The notes under the pieces: model-generated | What the model was told of the DNA's origin: nothing | Database searches by the model: none | What the model saw: the letters and a program-made list of their open reading frames with translations, nothing else | NCBI GenBank assembly: GCA_946800325.1 | Contig: OX326956.1 | Location: 19,062,667 to 19,126,666, forward strand | DNA from: Luzula sylvatica | Lineage: Eukaryota; Streptophyta; Magnoliopsida; Poales; Juncaceae | Direction: 5' to 3' | DNA: 64,000 bases | Shown here: piece by piece, positions 1 through 11,492 of the stretch | How positions within the stretch are numbered: position 1 is the first letter of the stretch | Layout: each line of letters begins with the position of its first letter | Translations under genes and position numbers: made by a program

Positions 1-152
1 ATACTTTACAAATGATCTAAAAACACGTTATTTGAACTGCTCAAAGCGTTAAAATCTTGTTTTGAATCGAAAAACAAAATTTCTCAGTGTTTGTGAAATT
101 TGGTGAAAAGTTATGTAGTAAAAGATACGATACAAATGATCTAAAAACCCGA

Positions 153-167
153 TATTTGAACTCCTAA
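153..167. repeat. Short TTTGA/TCAAA dyad found in most monomers
   Basis: At monomer positions 23-37, tttga and tcaaa are exact reverse complements around a 5-base spacer (actcc or actgc). The interval given is where this lies in the second monomer; that unit has cctaaaag and so a broken right arm, and intact examples begin in the next unit at 279-293. Units with cctgaaag or ctcaatg are also broken. A DNA-binding role is not shown. Confidence 0.7.
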
Positions 168-504
168 AAGCATTAAAATCTTGTTTTGAATCGAAAAACA
201 AACTTTATTAGTGTTTGTGAAATTTGGTGAAAAGTTATGTAGTAAAAGATACGATACAAATGATCTAAAAACACGTTATTTGAACTCCTCAAAGCGTTAA
301 AATCTTGTTTTGAAGCGAAAAACAAACTTACTTAGTGTTTGTGAAATTTGGTGAAAAGTTATGTAGTAAAAGATACGATACAAATGATCTAAAAACCCGA
401 TATTTGAACTCCTCAAAGCGTTAAAATCTTGTTTTGAATCGAAAAACAAACTTTATTAGTGTTTGTGAAATTTGGTGAAAAGTTATGTAGTAAAAGATAC
501 GATA

Positions 505-626
505 CAAATGACCTAAAAACATGTTATTTGAACTCCTCAATGCGTTAAAATCTTGTTTTGAATCGAAAAACAAACTTTCATAGTGTGTGAAATTTGGTGA
601 AAAGTTATGTAGTAAAAGATACGATA
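505..626 (+). repeat. Monomer with 2-bp deletion
   Basis: At 577-590 the unit reads catagtgtgtgaaat, one GT shorter than the same unit in all other copies (for example 4,049-4,066). The loss is in a short GT run and explains why the offset between the two 28-unit copies changes from 3,470 to 3,472. Confidence 0.9.
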
Positions 627-925
627 CAAATCATCTAAAAACAAGTTATTTGAACTCCTCAAAGCGTTAAAATCTTGTTTTGAAGCGAAAAACAAACTGT
701 CTTAGTGTTTGTGAAATTTGGTAAAAAGTTATGTAGTAAGAGATACGATACAAATGATCTAAAAACACGATATTTGAACTCCTCAAAGCGTTAAAATCTT
801 GTTTTGAATCGAAAAACAAACTTTCTTAGTGTTTGTGAAATTTGGTGAAAAGTTATGTAGTAAAAGATACGATAGAAATGATCTAAAAACATGTTATTTG
901 AACTCCTCAAAGCGTTAAAATCTTG

Positions 926-938
926 TTTCGAATCGAAA
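926..938. repeat. 13-bp perfect palindrome variant, 18 sites
   Basis: In one monomer type a T-to-C change turns tttTga into tttcga. The core then reads tttcga, a central a, tcgaaa: six-base arms that are exact reverse complements. I located it at 926, 4,398, 5,886, 7,374, 15,057, 21,748, 26,951, 31,291, 32,407, 34,515, 35,383, 39,351, 40,219, 44,677, 48,893, 50,009, 54,594 and 55,462. It nearly always follows the gatagaaatg marker in the same unit. Ordinary units have the same dyad with one mismatch. Confidence 0.85.
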
Positions 939-1370
939 AACAAACTTTCTTAGTGTTTGTGAAATTTGGTGAAAAGTTATGTAGTAAAAGATACGATACA
1001 AATGATCTAAAAACATGTTATTTGAACTCCTCAAAGCGTTAAAATCTTGTTTTGAAGCGAAAAACAAACTTTCTTAGTGTTTGTGAAATTTGGTGAAAAG
1101 TTATGTAGTAAAAGATACGATACAAATGATCTAAAATCACGATATTTGAACTCCTCAAAACGTAAAAATCTTGTTTTGAATCGAAAAACAAACTTTCTTA
1201 GTGTTTGTGAAATTTCGTGAAAAGTTATGTAGTAAAAGATACGATACAAATGATCTAAAAACATGTTATTTGAACTCCTCAAAGCGTTAAAATCTTGTTT
1301 TGAAGCGAAAAACAAACTTTCTTACCGTTTGTGAAATTTGGTGAAAAGTTATGTAGTAAAATGTACGTTA

Positions 1371-2858
1371 CAAATGATCTAAAAACACGTTATTTGAACT
1401 CCTCAAAGCGTTAAAATCATGTTTTGAATCGAAAAACAAACTTTCTTAGTGTTTGTGAAATTTGGTGAAAAGTTATGTAGTAAAAGGTACGATACAAATG
1501 ATCTAAAAACATGTTATTTGAACTCCTCAAAGCGTTAAAATCTTGTTTTGAAGCGAAAAACAAACTTTCTCAGTGTTTGTGAAATTTGGTGAAAAGTTAT
1601 GTAGTAAAAGATACGATACAAATGATCTAAAAACCCGATATTTGAACTCCTCAAAGCGTTAAAATCTTGTTTTGAAGCGAAAAACAAACTTTCTCAGTGT
1701 TTGTGAAATTTGGTGAAAAGTTATGTAGTAAAAGATACGATACAAATGATATAAAAACCCGATATTTGAACTCCTCAAAGCGTTAAAATCTTGTTTTGAA
1801 GCGAAAAACAAACTTTCTTAGTGTTTGTGAAATTTGGTGAAAAGTTATGTAGTAAGAGATACGATACAAATGATCTAAAAACACGTTATTTGAACTCCTC
1901 AAAGCGTTAAAATCATGTTTTGAATCGAAAAACAAACTTTCTTAGTGTTTCTGAAATTTGGTGAAAAGTTATGTAGTAAAAGGTACGATACAAATGATCT
2001 AAAAACATGTTATTTGAACTCCTCAAAGCGTTAAAATCTTGTTTTGAAGCGAAAAACAAACTTTCTTAGTGCTTGTGAAATTTGGTGAAAAGTTATGTAG
2101 TAAAAGGTACGATACAAATGATCTAAAAACACGTTATTTGAACTCCTCAAAGCGTTAAAATCATGTTTTGAATCGAAAAACAAACTTTCTTAGTGTTTGT
2201 GAAATTTGGTGAAAAGTTATGTAGTAAAAGGTACGATACAAATGATCTAAAAACATGTTATTTGAACTCCTCAAAGCGTTAAAATCTTGTTTTGAAGCGA
2301 AAAACAAACTTTCTCAGTGTTTGTGAAATTTGGTGAAAAGTTATGTAGTAAAAGATACGATACAAATGATCTAAAAACCCGATATTTGAACTCCTCAAAG
2401 CGTTAAAATCTTGTTTTGAAGCGAAAAACAAACTTTCTTAGTGTTTGTGAAATTTGGTGAAAAGTTATGTAGTAAGAGATACGATACAAATGATCTAAAA
2501 ACACGTTATTTGAACTCCTCAAAGCGTTAAAATCATGTTTTGAATCGAAAAACAAACTTTCTTAGTGTTTGTGAAATTTGGTGAAAAGTTATGTAGTAAA
2601 AGGTACGATACAAATGATCTAAAAACATGTTATTTGAACTCCTCAAAGCGTTAAAATCTTGTTTTGAAGCGAAAAACAAACTTTCTCAGTGTTTGTGAAA
2701 TTTGGTGAAAAGTTATGTAGTAAGGGATACGATACAAATGATCTAAAAACACGATATTTGAACTCCTCAAAGCGTTAAAATCTTGTTTTGAAGCGAAAAA
2801 CAAACTTTCTTAGTGTTTGTGAAATTTGGTGAAAAGTTATGTAGTAAGAGATACGATA
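1371..2858 (+). repeat. Locally expanded 2- to 5-unit repeats
   Basis: Within the first 28-unit block, a pair of monomers recurs at 1,371, 1,867, 2,115 and 2,487: one with acacgtta and atcatg, then one with acatgtta and gaagcg. The spacings are 496, 248 and 372 bp (4, 2 and 3 units). Extra units with acccgata sit between some pairs. The changing spacing shows repeated small unequal exchanges rather than one fixed HOR period. Confidence 0.75.
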
Positions 2859-3470
2859 CAAATGATCTAAAAACACGATATTTGAACTCCTCAAAGCGTT
2901 AAAATCTTGTTTTGAATCGAAAAACAAACTTTCTTAGTGTTTGTGAAATTTGGTGAAAAGTTATGTAGTAAAAGATACGATGCAAATGATCTAAAAACAC
3001 GTCATTTGAACTCCTCAAAGAGTTAAAATCTAGTTTTGAAGCGAAAAACAAACTTACTTAGTGTTTGTGAAATTTGGTGAAAAGTTATGTAGTAAAAGAT
3101 ACGATACAAATGATCTATAAACACGATATTTGAACTCCTCAAAACGTTAAAATCTTGTTTTGAATCGAAAAACAAACTTTCTTAGTGTTTGTGAAATTTG
3201 GTGAAAAGTTATGTAGTAAAAGATACGATACAAATGATCTAAAAACACGATATTTGAACTCCTGAAAGCGTTAAAATCTTGTTTTGAATCGAAAAACAAA
3301 CTTTCTTAGTGTTTGTGAAATTTGGTGAAAAGTTATGTCGTAAAAGATACGATACAAATGATCTAAAAACATGTTATTTGAACTCCTCAATGCGTTAAAA
3401 TCTTGTTTTGAATCGAAAAACAAACTTTCTTACTGTTTGTGAAATTTGATGAAAAGTCATGTAGTAAAAG

Positions 3471-5035
3471 ATACTTTACAAATGATCTAAAAACACGTTA
3501 TTTGAACTGCTCAAAGCGTTAAAATCTTGTTTTGAATCGAAAAACAAAATTTCTCAGTGTTTGTGAAATTTGGTGAAAAGTTATGTAGTAAAAGATACGA
3601 TACAAATGATCTAAAAACCCGATATTTGAACTCCTAAAAGAATTAAAATCTTGTTTTGAATCGAAAAACAAACTTTATTAGTGTTTGTGAAATTTGGTGA
3701 AAAGTTATGTAGTAAAAGATACGATACAAATGATCTAAAAACACGTTATTTGAACTCCTCAAAGCGTTAAAATCTTGTTTTGAAGCGAAAAACAAACTTA
3801 CTTAGTGTTTGTGAAATTTGGTGAAAAGTTATGTAGTAAAAGATACGATACAAATGATCTAAAAACCCGATATTTGAACTCCTCAAAGCGTTAAAATCTT
3901 GTTTTGAATCGAAAAACAAACTTTATTAGTGTTTGTGAAATTTGGTGAAAAGTTATGTAGTAAAAGATACGATACAAATGATCTAAAAACATGTTATTTG
4001 AACTCCTCAATGCGTTAAAATCTTGTTTTGAATCGAAAAACAAACTTTCATAGTGTGTGTGAAATTTGGTGAAAAGTTATGTAGTAAAAGATACGATACA
4101 AATGATCTAAAAACAAGTTATTTGAACTCCTCAAAGCGTTAAAATCTTGTTTTGAAGCGAAAAACAAACTGTCTTAGTGTTTGTGAAATTTGGTGAAAAG
4201 TTATGTAGTAAGAGATACGATACAAATGATCTAAAAACACGATATTTGAACTCCTCAAAGCGTTAAAATCTTGTTTGGAATCGAAAAACAAACTTTCTTA
4301 GTGTTTGTGAAATTTGGTGAAAAGTTATGTAGTAAAAGATACGATAGAAATGATCTAAAAACATGTTATTTGAACTCCTCAAAGCGTTAAAATCTTGTTT
4401 CGAATCGAAAAACAAACTTTCTTAGTGTTTGTGAAATTTGGTGAAAAGTTATGTAGTAAAAGATACGATACAAATGATCTAAAAACATGTTATTTGAACT
4501 CCTCAAAGCGTTAAAATCTTGTTTTGAAGCGAAAAACAAACTTTCTTAGTGTTTGTGAAATTTGGTGAAAAGTTATGTAGTAAAAGATACGATACAAATG
4601 ATCTAAAATCACGATATTTGAACTCCTCAAAACGTAAAATTCTTGTTTTGAATCGAAAAACAAACTTTCTTAGTGTTTGTGAAATTTCGTGAAAAGTTAT
4701 GTAGTAAAAGATACGATACAAATGATCTAAAAACATGTTATTTGAACTCCTCAAAGCGTTAAAATCTTGTTTTGAAGCGAAAAACAAACTTTCTTACCGT
4801 TTGTGAAATTTGGTGAAAAGTTATGTAGTAAAATGTACGATACAAATGATCTAAAAACACGTTATTTGAACTCCTCAAAGCGTTAAAATCATGTTTTGAA
4901 TCGAAAAACAAACTTTCTTAGTGTTTGTGAAATTTGGTGAAAAGTTATGTAGTAAAAGGTACGATACAAATGATCTAAAAACATGTTATTTGAACTCCTC
5001 AAAGCGTTAAAATCTTGTTTTGAAGCGAAAAACAA
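3471..5035 (+). repeat. Partial second copy of the 28-unit block
   Basis: It matches 1-1,560 at an offset of 3,470-3,472, including the rare atacttta start and the order of variants up to the accg/atgtacg unit. Small differences include agaatt for agcatt near 3,639 and tgtttgg for tgttttg near 4,274. After about 5,035 it departs from the first copy (ttagtg where the first copy has tcagtg at 1,570) and goes into the 12-unit HOR. The break is therefore within a monomer, in phase. Confidence 0.82.
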
Positions 5036-8000
5036 ACTTTCTTAGTGTTTGTGAAATTTGGTGAAAAGTTATGTAGTAAAAGATACGATACAAATGATCT
5101 AAAAACACGATATTTGAACTCCTGAAAGCGTTAAAATCTTGTTTTGAATCGAAAAACAAACTTTCTTAGTGTTTGTGAAATTTGGTGAAAAGTTATGTAG
5201 TAAAAGATACGATACAAATGATCTAAAAACAAGTTATTTGAACTCCTCAAAGCGTTAAAATCTTGTTTTGAATCGAAAAACAAACTTTCTTACTGTTTCT
5301 GAAATTTGGTGAAAAGTTATGTTGTAAAAGATACGATACAAATGATCTAAAAACAAGTTATTTGAACTCCTCAAAGCGTTAAAATCTTGTTTTGAAGCGA
5401 AAAACGAACTTTCTTAGTGTTTGTGTAATTTGGTGAAAAGTAATGTAGTAAAAGATACGATACAATTGATCTAAAAACACTTTATTTGAACTCCTGAAAG
5501 CGTTAAAATCTTGTTTTGAATCGAAAAACAAACTTTCTTAGTGTTTGTGAAATTTGGTGAAAACTTATGTAGTAAAAGATACGATACAAATGATCTAAAA
5601 ACATGTTATTTGAACTCCTCAAAACGTTAAAATCTTGTTTTGAAGCGAAAAACAAACTTTCTTAGTGTTTGTGAAATTTGGTGAAAAGTTATGTAGTAAG
5701 AGATACGATACAAATGATCTAAAAACACGATATTTGAACTCCTCAAAGCGTTAAAATCTTGTTTTGAATCGAAAAACAAACTTTCTTAGTGTTTGTGAAA
5801 TTTGGTGAAAAGTTATGTAGTAAAAGATACGATAGAAATGATCTAAAAACATGTTATTTGAACTCCTCAAAGCGTTAAAATCTTGTTTCGAATCGAAAAA
5901 CAAACTTTCTTAGTGTTTGTGAAATTTGGTGAAAAGTTATGTAGTAAAAGATACGATACAAATGATCTAAAAACATGTTATTTGAACTCCTCAAAGCGTT
6001 AAAATCTTGTTTTGAAGCGAAAAACAAACTTTCTTAGTGTTTGTGAAATTTGGTGAAAAGTTATGTAGTAAAAGATACGATACAAATGATCTAAAATCAC
6101 GATATTTGAACTCCTCAAAACGTAAAAATCTTGTTTTGAATCGAAAAACAAACTTTCTTAGTGTTTGTGAAATTTCGTGAAAAGTTATGTAGTAAAAGAT
6201 ACGATACAAATGATCTAAAAACATGTTATTTGAACTCCTGAAAGCGTTAAAATCTTGTTTTGAAGCGAAAAACAAACTTTCTTACCGTTTGTGAAATTTG
6301 GTGAAAAGTTATGTAGTAAAATGTACGATACAAATGATCTAAAAACACGTTATTTGAACTCCTCAAAGCGTTAAAATCATGTTTTGAATCGAAAAACAAA
6401 CTTTCTTAGTGTTTGTGAAATTTGGTGAAAAGTTATGTAGTAAAAGGTACGATACAAATGATCTAAAAACATGTTATTTGAACTCCTCAAAGCGTTAAAA
6501 TCTTGTTTTGAAGCGAAAAACAAACTTTCTTAGTGTTTGTGAAATTTGGTGAAAAGTTATGTAGTAAAAGATACGATACAAATGATCTAAAAACACGATA
6601 TTTGAACTCCTGAAAGCGTTAAAATCTTGTTTTGAATCGAAAAACAAACTTTCTTAGTGTTTGTGAAATTTGGTGAAAAGTTATGTAGTAAAAGATACGA
6701 TACAAATGATCTAAAAACAAGTTATTTGAACTCCTCAAAGCGTTAAAATCTTGTTTTGAATCGAAAAACAAACTTTCTTACTGTTTCTGAAATTTGGTGA
6801 AAAGTTATGTAGTAAAAGATACGATACAAATGATCTAAAAACAAGTTATTTGAACTCGTCAAAGCGTTAAAATCTTGTTTTGAAGCGAAAAACGAACTTT
6901 CTTAGTGTTTGTGTAATTTGGTGAAAAGTAATGTAGTAAAAGATACGATACAATTGATCTAAAAACACTTTATTTGAACTCCTGAAAGCGTTAAAATCTT
7001 GTTTTGAATCGAAAAACAAACTTTCTTAGTGTTTGTGAAATTTGGTGAAAACTTATGTAGTAAAAGATACGATACAAATGATCTAAAAACATGTTATTTG
7101 AACTCCTCAAAGCGTTAAAATCTTGTTTTGAAGCGAAAAACAAACTTTCTTAGTGTTTGTGAAATTTGGTGAAAAGTTATGTAGTAAGAGATACGATACA
7201 AATGATCTAAAAACACGATATTTGAACTCCTCAAAGCGTTAAAATCTTGTTTTGAATCGAAAAACATACTTTCTTAGTGTTTGTGAAATTTGGTGAAAAG
7301 TTATGTAGTAAAAGATACGATAGAAATGATCTAAAACCATGTTATTTGAACTCCTCAAAGCGTTAAAATCTTGTTTCGAATCGAAAAACAAACTTTCTTA
7401 GTGTTTGTGAAATTTGGTGAAAAGTTATGTAGTAAAAGATACGATACAAATGATCTAAAAACATGTTATTTGAACTCCTCAAAGCGTTAAAATCTTGTTT
7501 TGAAGCGAAAAACAAACTTTCTTAGTGTTTGTGAAATTTGGTGAAAAGTTATGTAGTAAAAGATACGATACAAATGATCTAAAATCACGATATTTGAACT
7601 CCTCAAAACGTAAAAATCTTGTTTTGAATCGAAAAACAAACTTTCTTAGTGTTTGTGAAATTTCGTGAAAAGTTATGTAGTAAAAGATACGATACAAATG
7701 ATCTAAAAACATGTTATTTGAACTCCTCAAAGCGTTAAAATCTTGTTTTGAAGCGAAAAACAAACTTTCTTACCGTTTGTGAAATTTGGTGAAAAGTTAT
7801 GTAGTAAAATGTACGATACAAATTATCTAAAAACACGTTATTTGAACTCCTCAAAGCGTTAAAATCATGTTTTGAATCGAAAAACAAACTTTCTTAGTGT
7901 TTGTGAAATTTGGTGAAAAGTTATGTAGTAAAAGGTACGATACAAATGATCTAAAAACATGTTATTTGAACTCCTCAAAGCGATAAAATCTTGTTTTGAA

Positions 8001-8800
8001 GCGAAAAACAAACTTTCTTAGTGTTTGTGAAATTTGGTGAAAAGTTATGTAGTAAAAGATACGATACAAATGATCTAAAAACACGATATTTGAACTCCTG
8101 AAAGCGTTAAAATCTTGTTTTGAATCGAAAAACAAACTTTCTTAGTGTTTGTGAAATTTGGTGAAAAGTTATGTCGTAAAAGATACGATACAAATGATCT
8201 AAAAACAAGTTATTTGAACTCCTCAAAGCGTTAAAATCTTGTTTTGAATCGAAAAACAAACTTTCTTAGTGTTTGTGAAATTTGGTGAAAAGTTATGTAG
8301 TAAAAGATACGATACAAATGATCTAAAAACAAGTTATTTGAACTCCTCAAATCGTTAAAATCTTGTTTTGAAGCGAAAAACGAACTTTATTAGTGTTTGT
8401 GTAATTTGGTGAAAAGTAATGTAGTAAAAGATACGATACAATTGATCTAAAAACACTTTATTTGAACTCCTGAAAGCGTTAAAATCTTGTTTTGAATCGA
8501 AAAACAAACTTTCTTAGTGTTTGTGAATTTTGGTGAAAACTTATGTAGTAAAAGATACGATACAAATGATCTAAAAACATGTTATTTGAACTCCTCAAAG
8601 CGTTAAAATCTTGTTTTGAAGCGAAAAACAAACTTTCTTAGTGTTTGTGAAATTTGGTGAAAAGTTATTTAGTAAGAGATACGATACGAATGATCTAAAA
8701 ACACGATATTTGAACTCCTCAAAGCGTTAAAATCTTGTTTTGAATCGAAAAACAAACTTTCTTAGTGTTTGTGAAATTTGGTGAAAAGTTATGTAGTAAA
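4190..8800 (+). repeat. 12-unit HOR (1,488 bp), about three tandem copies
   Basis: The marker gatagaaatg occurs at 4,343, 5,831 and 7,319, exactly 1,488 bp (12 x 124) apart. Other linked markers repeat with the same period: tttcgaatcgaaa (4,398, 5,886, 7,374), aaatcacg with aacgtaaaa, accgtttgtg with atgtacg, and a gtgtaatttgg unit with caattgatct. The copies differ by scattered single bases. Homology ends near 8,800, where the expected gatagaaatg unit is replaced by one with acacgttatttgaactgctc. The left edge is about 4,190, where aactgtc becomes aactttc. Confidence 0.9.
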
Positions 8801-9240
8801 AGATACGATACAAATGATCTAAAAACACGTTATTTGAACTGCTCAAAGCGTTAAAATCTTGTTTTGAAGCGAAAAACAAACTTACTTTGTGTTTGTGAAA
8901 TTTGGTGAAAAGTTATGTAGTAAAAGATACGATACAAATGATCTAAAAACACGTTATTTGAACTCCTCAAAGCGTTAAAATCTTGTTTTGAATTGAAAAA
9001 CAAACTTTCTTAGTGTTTGTGAAATTTGTTGAAAAGTTATGTAGTAAAAGATTCGATACAAATGATCTAAAAACATGTTATTTGAACTCCTCAAAGCGTT
9101 AAAATCTTGTTTTGAATCGAAAAACAAACTATGTTAGTGTTTGTGAAATTTGGTGAAAAGTTATGTAGTAAGAGATACGATACAAATGATCTAAAAACAC
9201 GATATTTGAACTCCTCAAAGAGTTAAAATCTTGTTTTGAA
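8800..9240 (+). repeat. Transitional monomers between two HORs
   Basis: Four monomers link the 12-unit HOR to the 7-unit HOR. They include one with gaattgaaaa near 8,991 and one with gattcgatac at 9,050. The same variants appear in the same order near 36.4-36.9, 41.3-41.7 and 56.5-57.0 kb. The stretch from 7.5 to about 9.9 kb is therefore related to 35.5-37.7 kb, with a net difference of two monomers between them (offset 28,009 before and 27,761 after). Confidence 0.7.
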
Positions 9241-11219
9241 TCGAAAAACAAACTTACTTTGTGTTTGTGAAATTTGGAGCAAAGTTATGTAGTAAAAGAT
9301 ACGATACAAATGATCTAAGAACACGTTATTTGAACTGCTCAAAGCGTTAAAATCTTGTTTTGAAGCGAAAAACAAACTTTCTTAGTGTTTGTGAAATTTG
9401 GTGAAAAGTTATGTAGTAAAGCATACGATACAATTGATCTAAAAACACGTTATTTGAACTCCTCAAAGCGTTAAAATCTTGTTTTGAATCGAAAAACAAA
9501 CTTTCTTAGTGTTTGTGAAATTTGGTGAAAACTTATGTAGTAAAAGATACGATACAAATGATCTAAAAAAAAGTTATTTGAACTCCTCAAAGCGTTAAAA
9601 TCTTGTTTTGAAGCGAAAAACAAACTTTCTTAGTGTTTGTGAAATTTGGTGAAAAGTTATGTAGTAAGAGATACAATACAAATGATCTAAAAACACGATA
9701 TTTGAACTCCTCAAAGCGTTAAAATCTTGTTTTGAATCGAAAAACAAACTTTCTTAGTGTTTGTGAAATTTGGTGAAAAGTTATGTAGTAAAAGATACGA
9801 TACAAATGATCTAAAAACAAGTTATTTGAACTCCTCAAAGCGTTAAAATCTTGTTTTGAATCGAAAAACAAAGTTTCTTAGTGTTTGTGAAATTTGGTGA
9901 AAAGTTATGTAGTAAAAGATACGATACAAATGATCTAAAAACACGTTATTTGAACTCCTCAAAGCGTTAAAATCTTGTTTTGAAGCGAAAAACAAACTTA
10001 CTTAGTGTTTCTGAAATTTGGTGAAAAGTTATGTAGTAAAAGATACGATACAAATGATCTAAAAACACGTTATTTGAACTGCTCAAAGCCTTAAAATCAT
10101 GTTTTGAAGCGAAAAACAAACTTACTTTGTGTTTCTGAAATTTGGTGCAAAGTTATGTAGTAAAAGATACGATACAAATGATCTAAGAACACGTTATTTG
10201 AACTGCTCAAAGCGTTAAAATCTTGTTTTGAAGCGAAAAACAAACTTTCTTAGTGTTTGTGAAATTTGGTGAAAAGTTATGTAGTAAAAGATACGATACA
10301 ATTGATCTAAAAACACGTTATTTGAACTCCTGAAAGCGTTAAAATCTTGTTTTGAGTCGAAAAACAAACTTTCTTAGTGTTTGTGAAATTTGGTGAAAAG
10401 TTATGTAGTAAAAGATACGATACAAATGATCTAAAAAAAAGTTATTTGAACTCCTCAAAGCGTTAAAATCTTGTTTTGAAGCGAAAAACAAACTTTCTTA
10501 GTGTTTGTGAAATTTGGTGAAAAGTTATGTAGTAAGAGATACGATACAAATGATCTAAAAACACGATATTTGAACTCCTCAAAGCGTTAAAATCTTGTTT
10601 TGAATCGAAAAACAAACTTTCTTAGTGTTTGTGAAATTTGGTGAAAAGTTATGTAGTAAAAGATACGATACAAATGATCTAAAAACAAGTTATTTGAACT
10701 CCTCAAAGCGTTAAAATCTTGTTTTGAATCGAAAAACAAAGTTTCTTAGTGTTTGTGAAATTTGGTGAAAAGTTATGTAGTAAAAGATACGATACAAATG
10801 ATCTAAAAACACGTTATTTGAACTCCTCAAAGCGTTAAAATCTTGTTTTGAATCGAAAAACAAACTTTCTCAGTGTTTGTGAAATTTGGTGAAAAGTTAT
10901 GTAGTAAAAGATACGATACAAATGATCTAAAAACACGTTATTTGAACTGCTCAAAGCCTTAAAATCATGTTTTGAAGCGAAAAACAAATTTACTTTGTGT
11001 TTCTGAAATTTGGTGCAAAGTTATGTAGTAAAAGATACGATACAAATGATCTAAGAACACGTTATTTGAACTGCTCAAAGCGTTAAAATCTTGTTTTGAA
11101 GCGAAAAACAAACTTTCTTAGTGTTTGTGAAATTTGGTGAAAAGTTATGTAGTAAAAGATACGATACAATTGATCTAAAAACACGTTATTTGAACTCCTG
11201 AAAGCGTTAAAATCTTGTT

Positions 11220-11240
11220 TTGAATCGAAAAAAAAAACTT
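11220..11240 (+). repeat. 10-A run length variant (+1)
   Basis: The usual run of five As, C and three As is replaced by ten As at 11,228-11,237, giving a 125-bp monomer. The identical change at 17,919-17,928 and 23,122-23,131 marks the three copies of the long HOR. A related 9-A form with no length change is at about 34,152, 38,988 and 54,232, so the C-to-A change probably came first. Confidence 0.88.
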
Positions 11241-11471
11241 TCTTAGTGTTTGTGAAATTTGGTGAAAACTTATGTAGTAAAAGATACGATACAAATGATC
11301 TAAAAAAAAGTTATTTGAACTCCTCAAAGCGTTAAAATCTTGTTTTGAAGCGAAAAACAAACTTTCTTAGTGTTTGTGAAATTTGGTGAAAAGTTATGTA
11401 GTAAGAGATACGATACAAATGATCTAAAAACACGATATTTGAACTCCTCAAAGCGTTAAAATCTTGTTTTG

Positions 11472-11492
11472 AATCGAAAAACAATTAGTGTT
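11472..11492 (+). repeat. 6-bp deletion variant (acaattag)
   Basis: The stretch between acaaa and ttag lacks six bases, giving a 118-bp monomer. The same form is at about 18,173, 23,377, 44,080 and 59,323, always at the end of a 7-unit block. It is a single-origin marker copied by HOR amplification. Confidence 0.88.

Larger units (their letters stand above)
1..3470 (+). repeat. 28-unit higher-order repeat, first copy
   Basis: The segment begins and its second copy begins (3,471) with the same rare variant, atacttta in place of atacgata before a monomer start. The offset is 3,470 at the start and 3,472 (28 x 124) beyond a 2-bp deletion at about 580-590. Matching order of variants includes aaaatttctcag, the aaaagcatt/aaaagaatt unit, catagtgtg, the gatagaaatg unit at 871 and aaatcacg at about 1,134. 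The match with the second copy holds to about 1,560. The rest of this copy (1,560-3,470) is instead found again at about 13.1-14.1 kb and in its copies. Confidence 0.88.

Noticed and set aside
1031..1315. Minus-strand 94-codon open frame and its 15 near-identical relatives (for example 4,503, 15,162, 31,396, 55,567, 62,790)
   Set aside because: They start with TTG, lie wholly inside the satellite and span about 2.3 monomers. Since 124 leaves 1 when divided by 3, the protein reads the same DNA in three different frames in turn. They are open only where the aaatcacg/aacgtaaaa variants happen to remove stops. Their conservation follows from HOR copying, not from coding selection.
11175..11360. 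Minus-strand 61-codon open frames at 11,175, 17,866 and 23,069
   Set aside because: They are the same kind of chance frame, shifted by the 10-A run (+1) in copies of the long HOR. No start, codon pattern or domain supports a gene.
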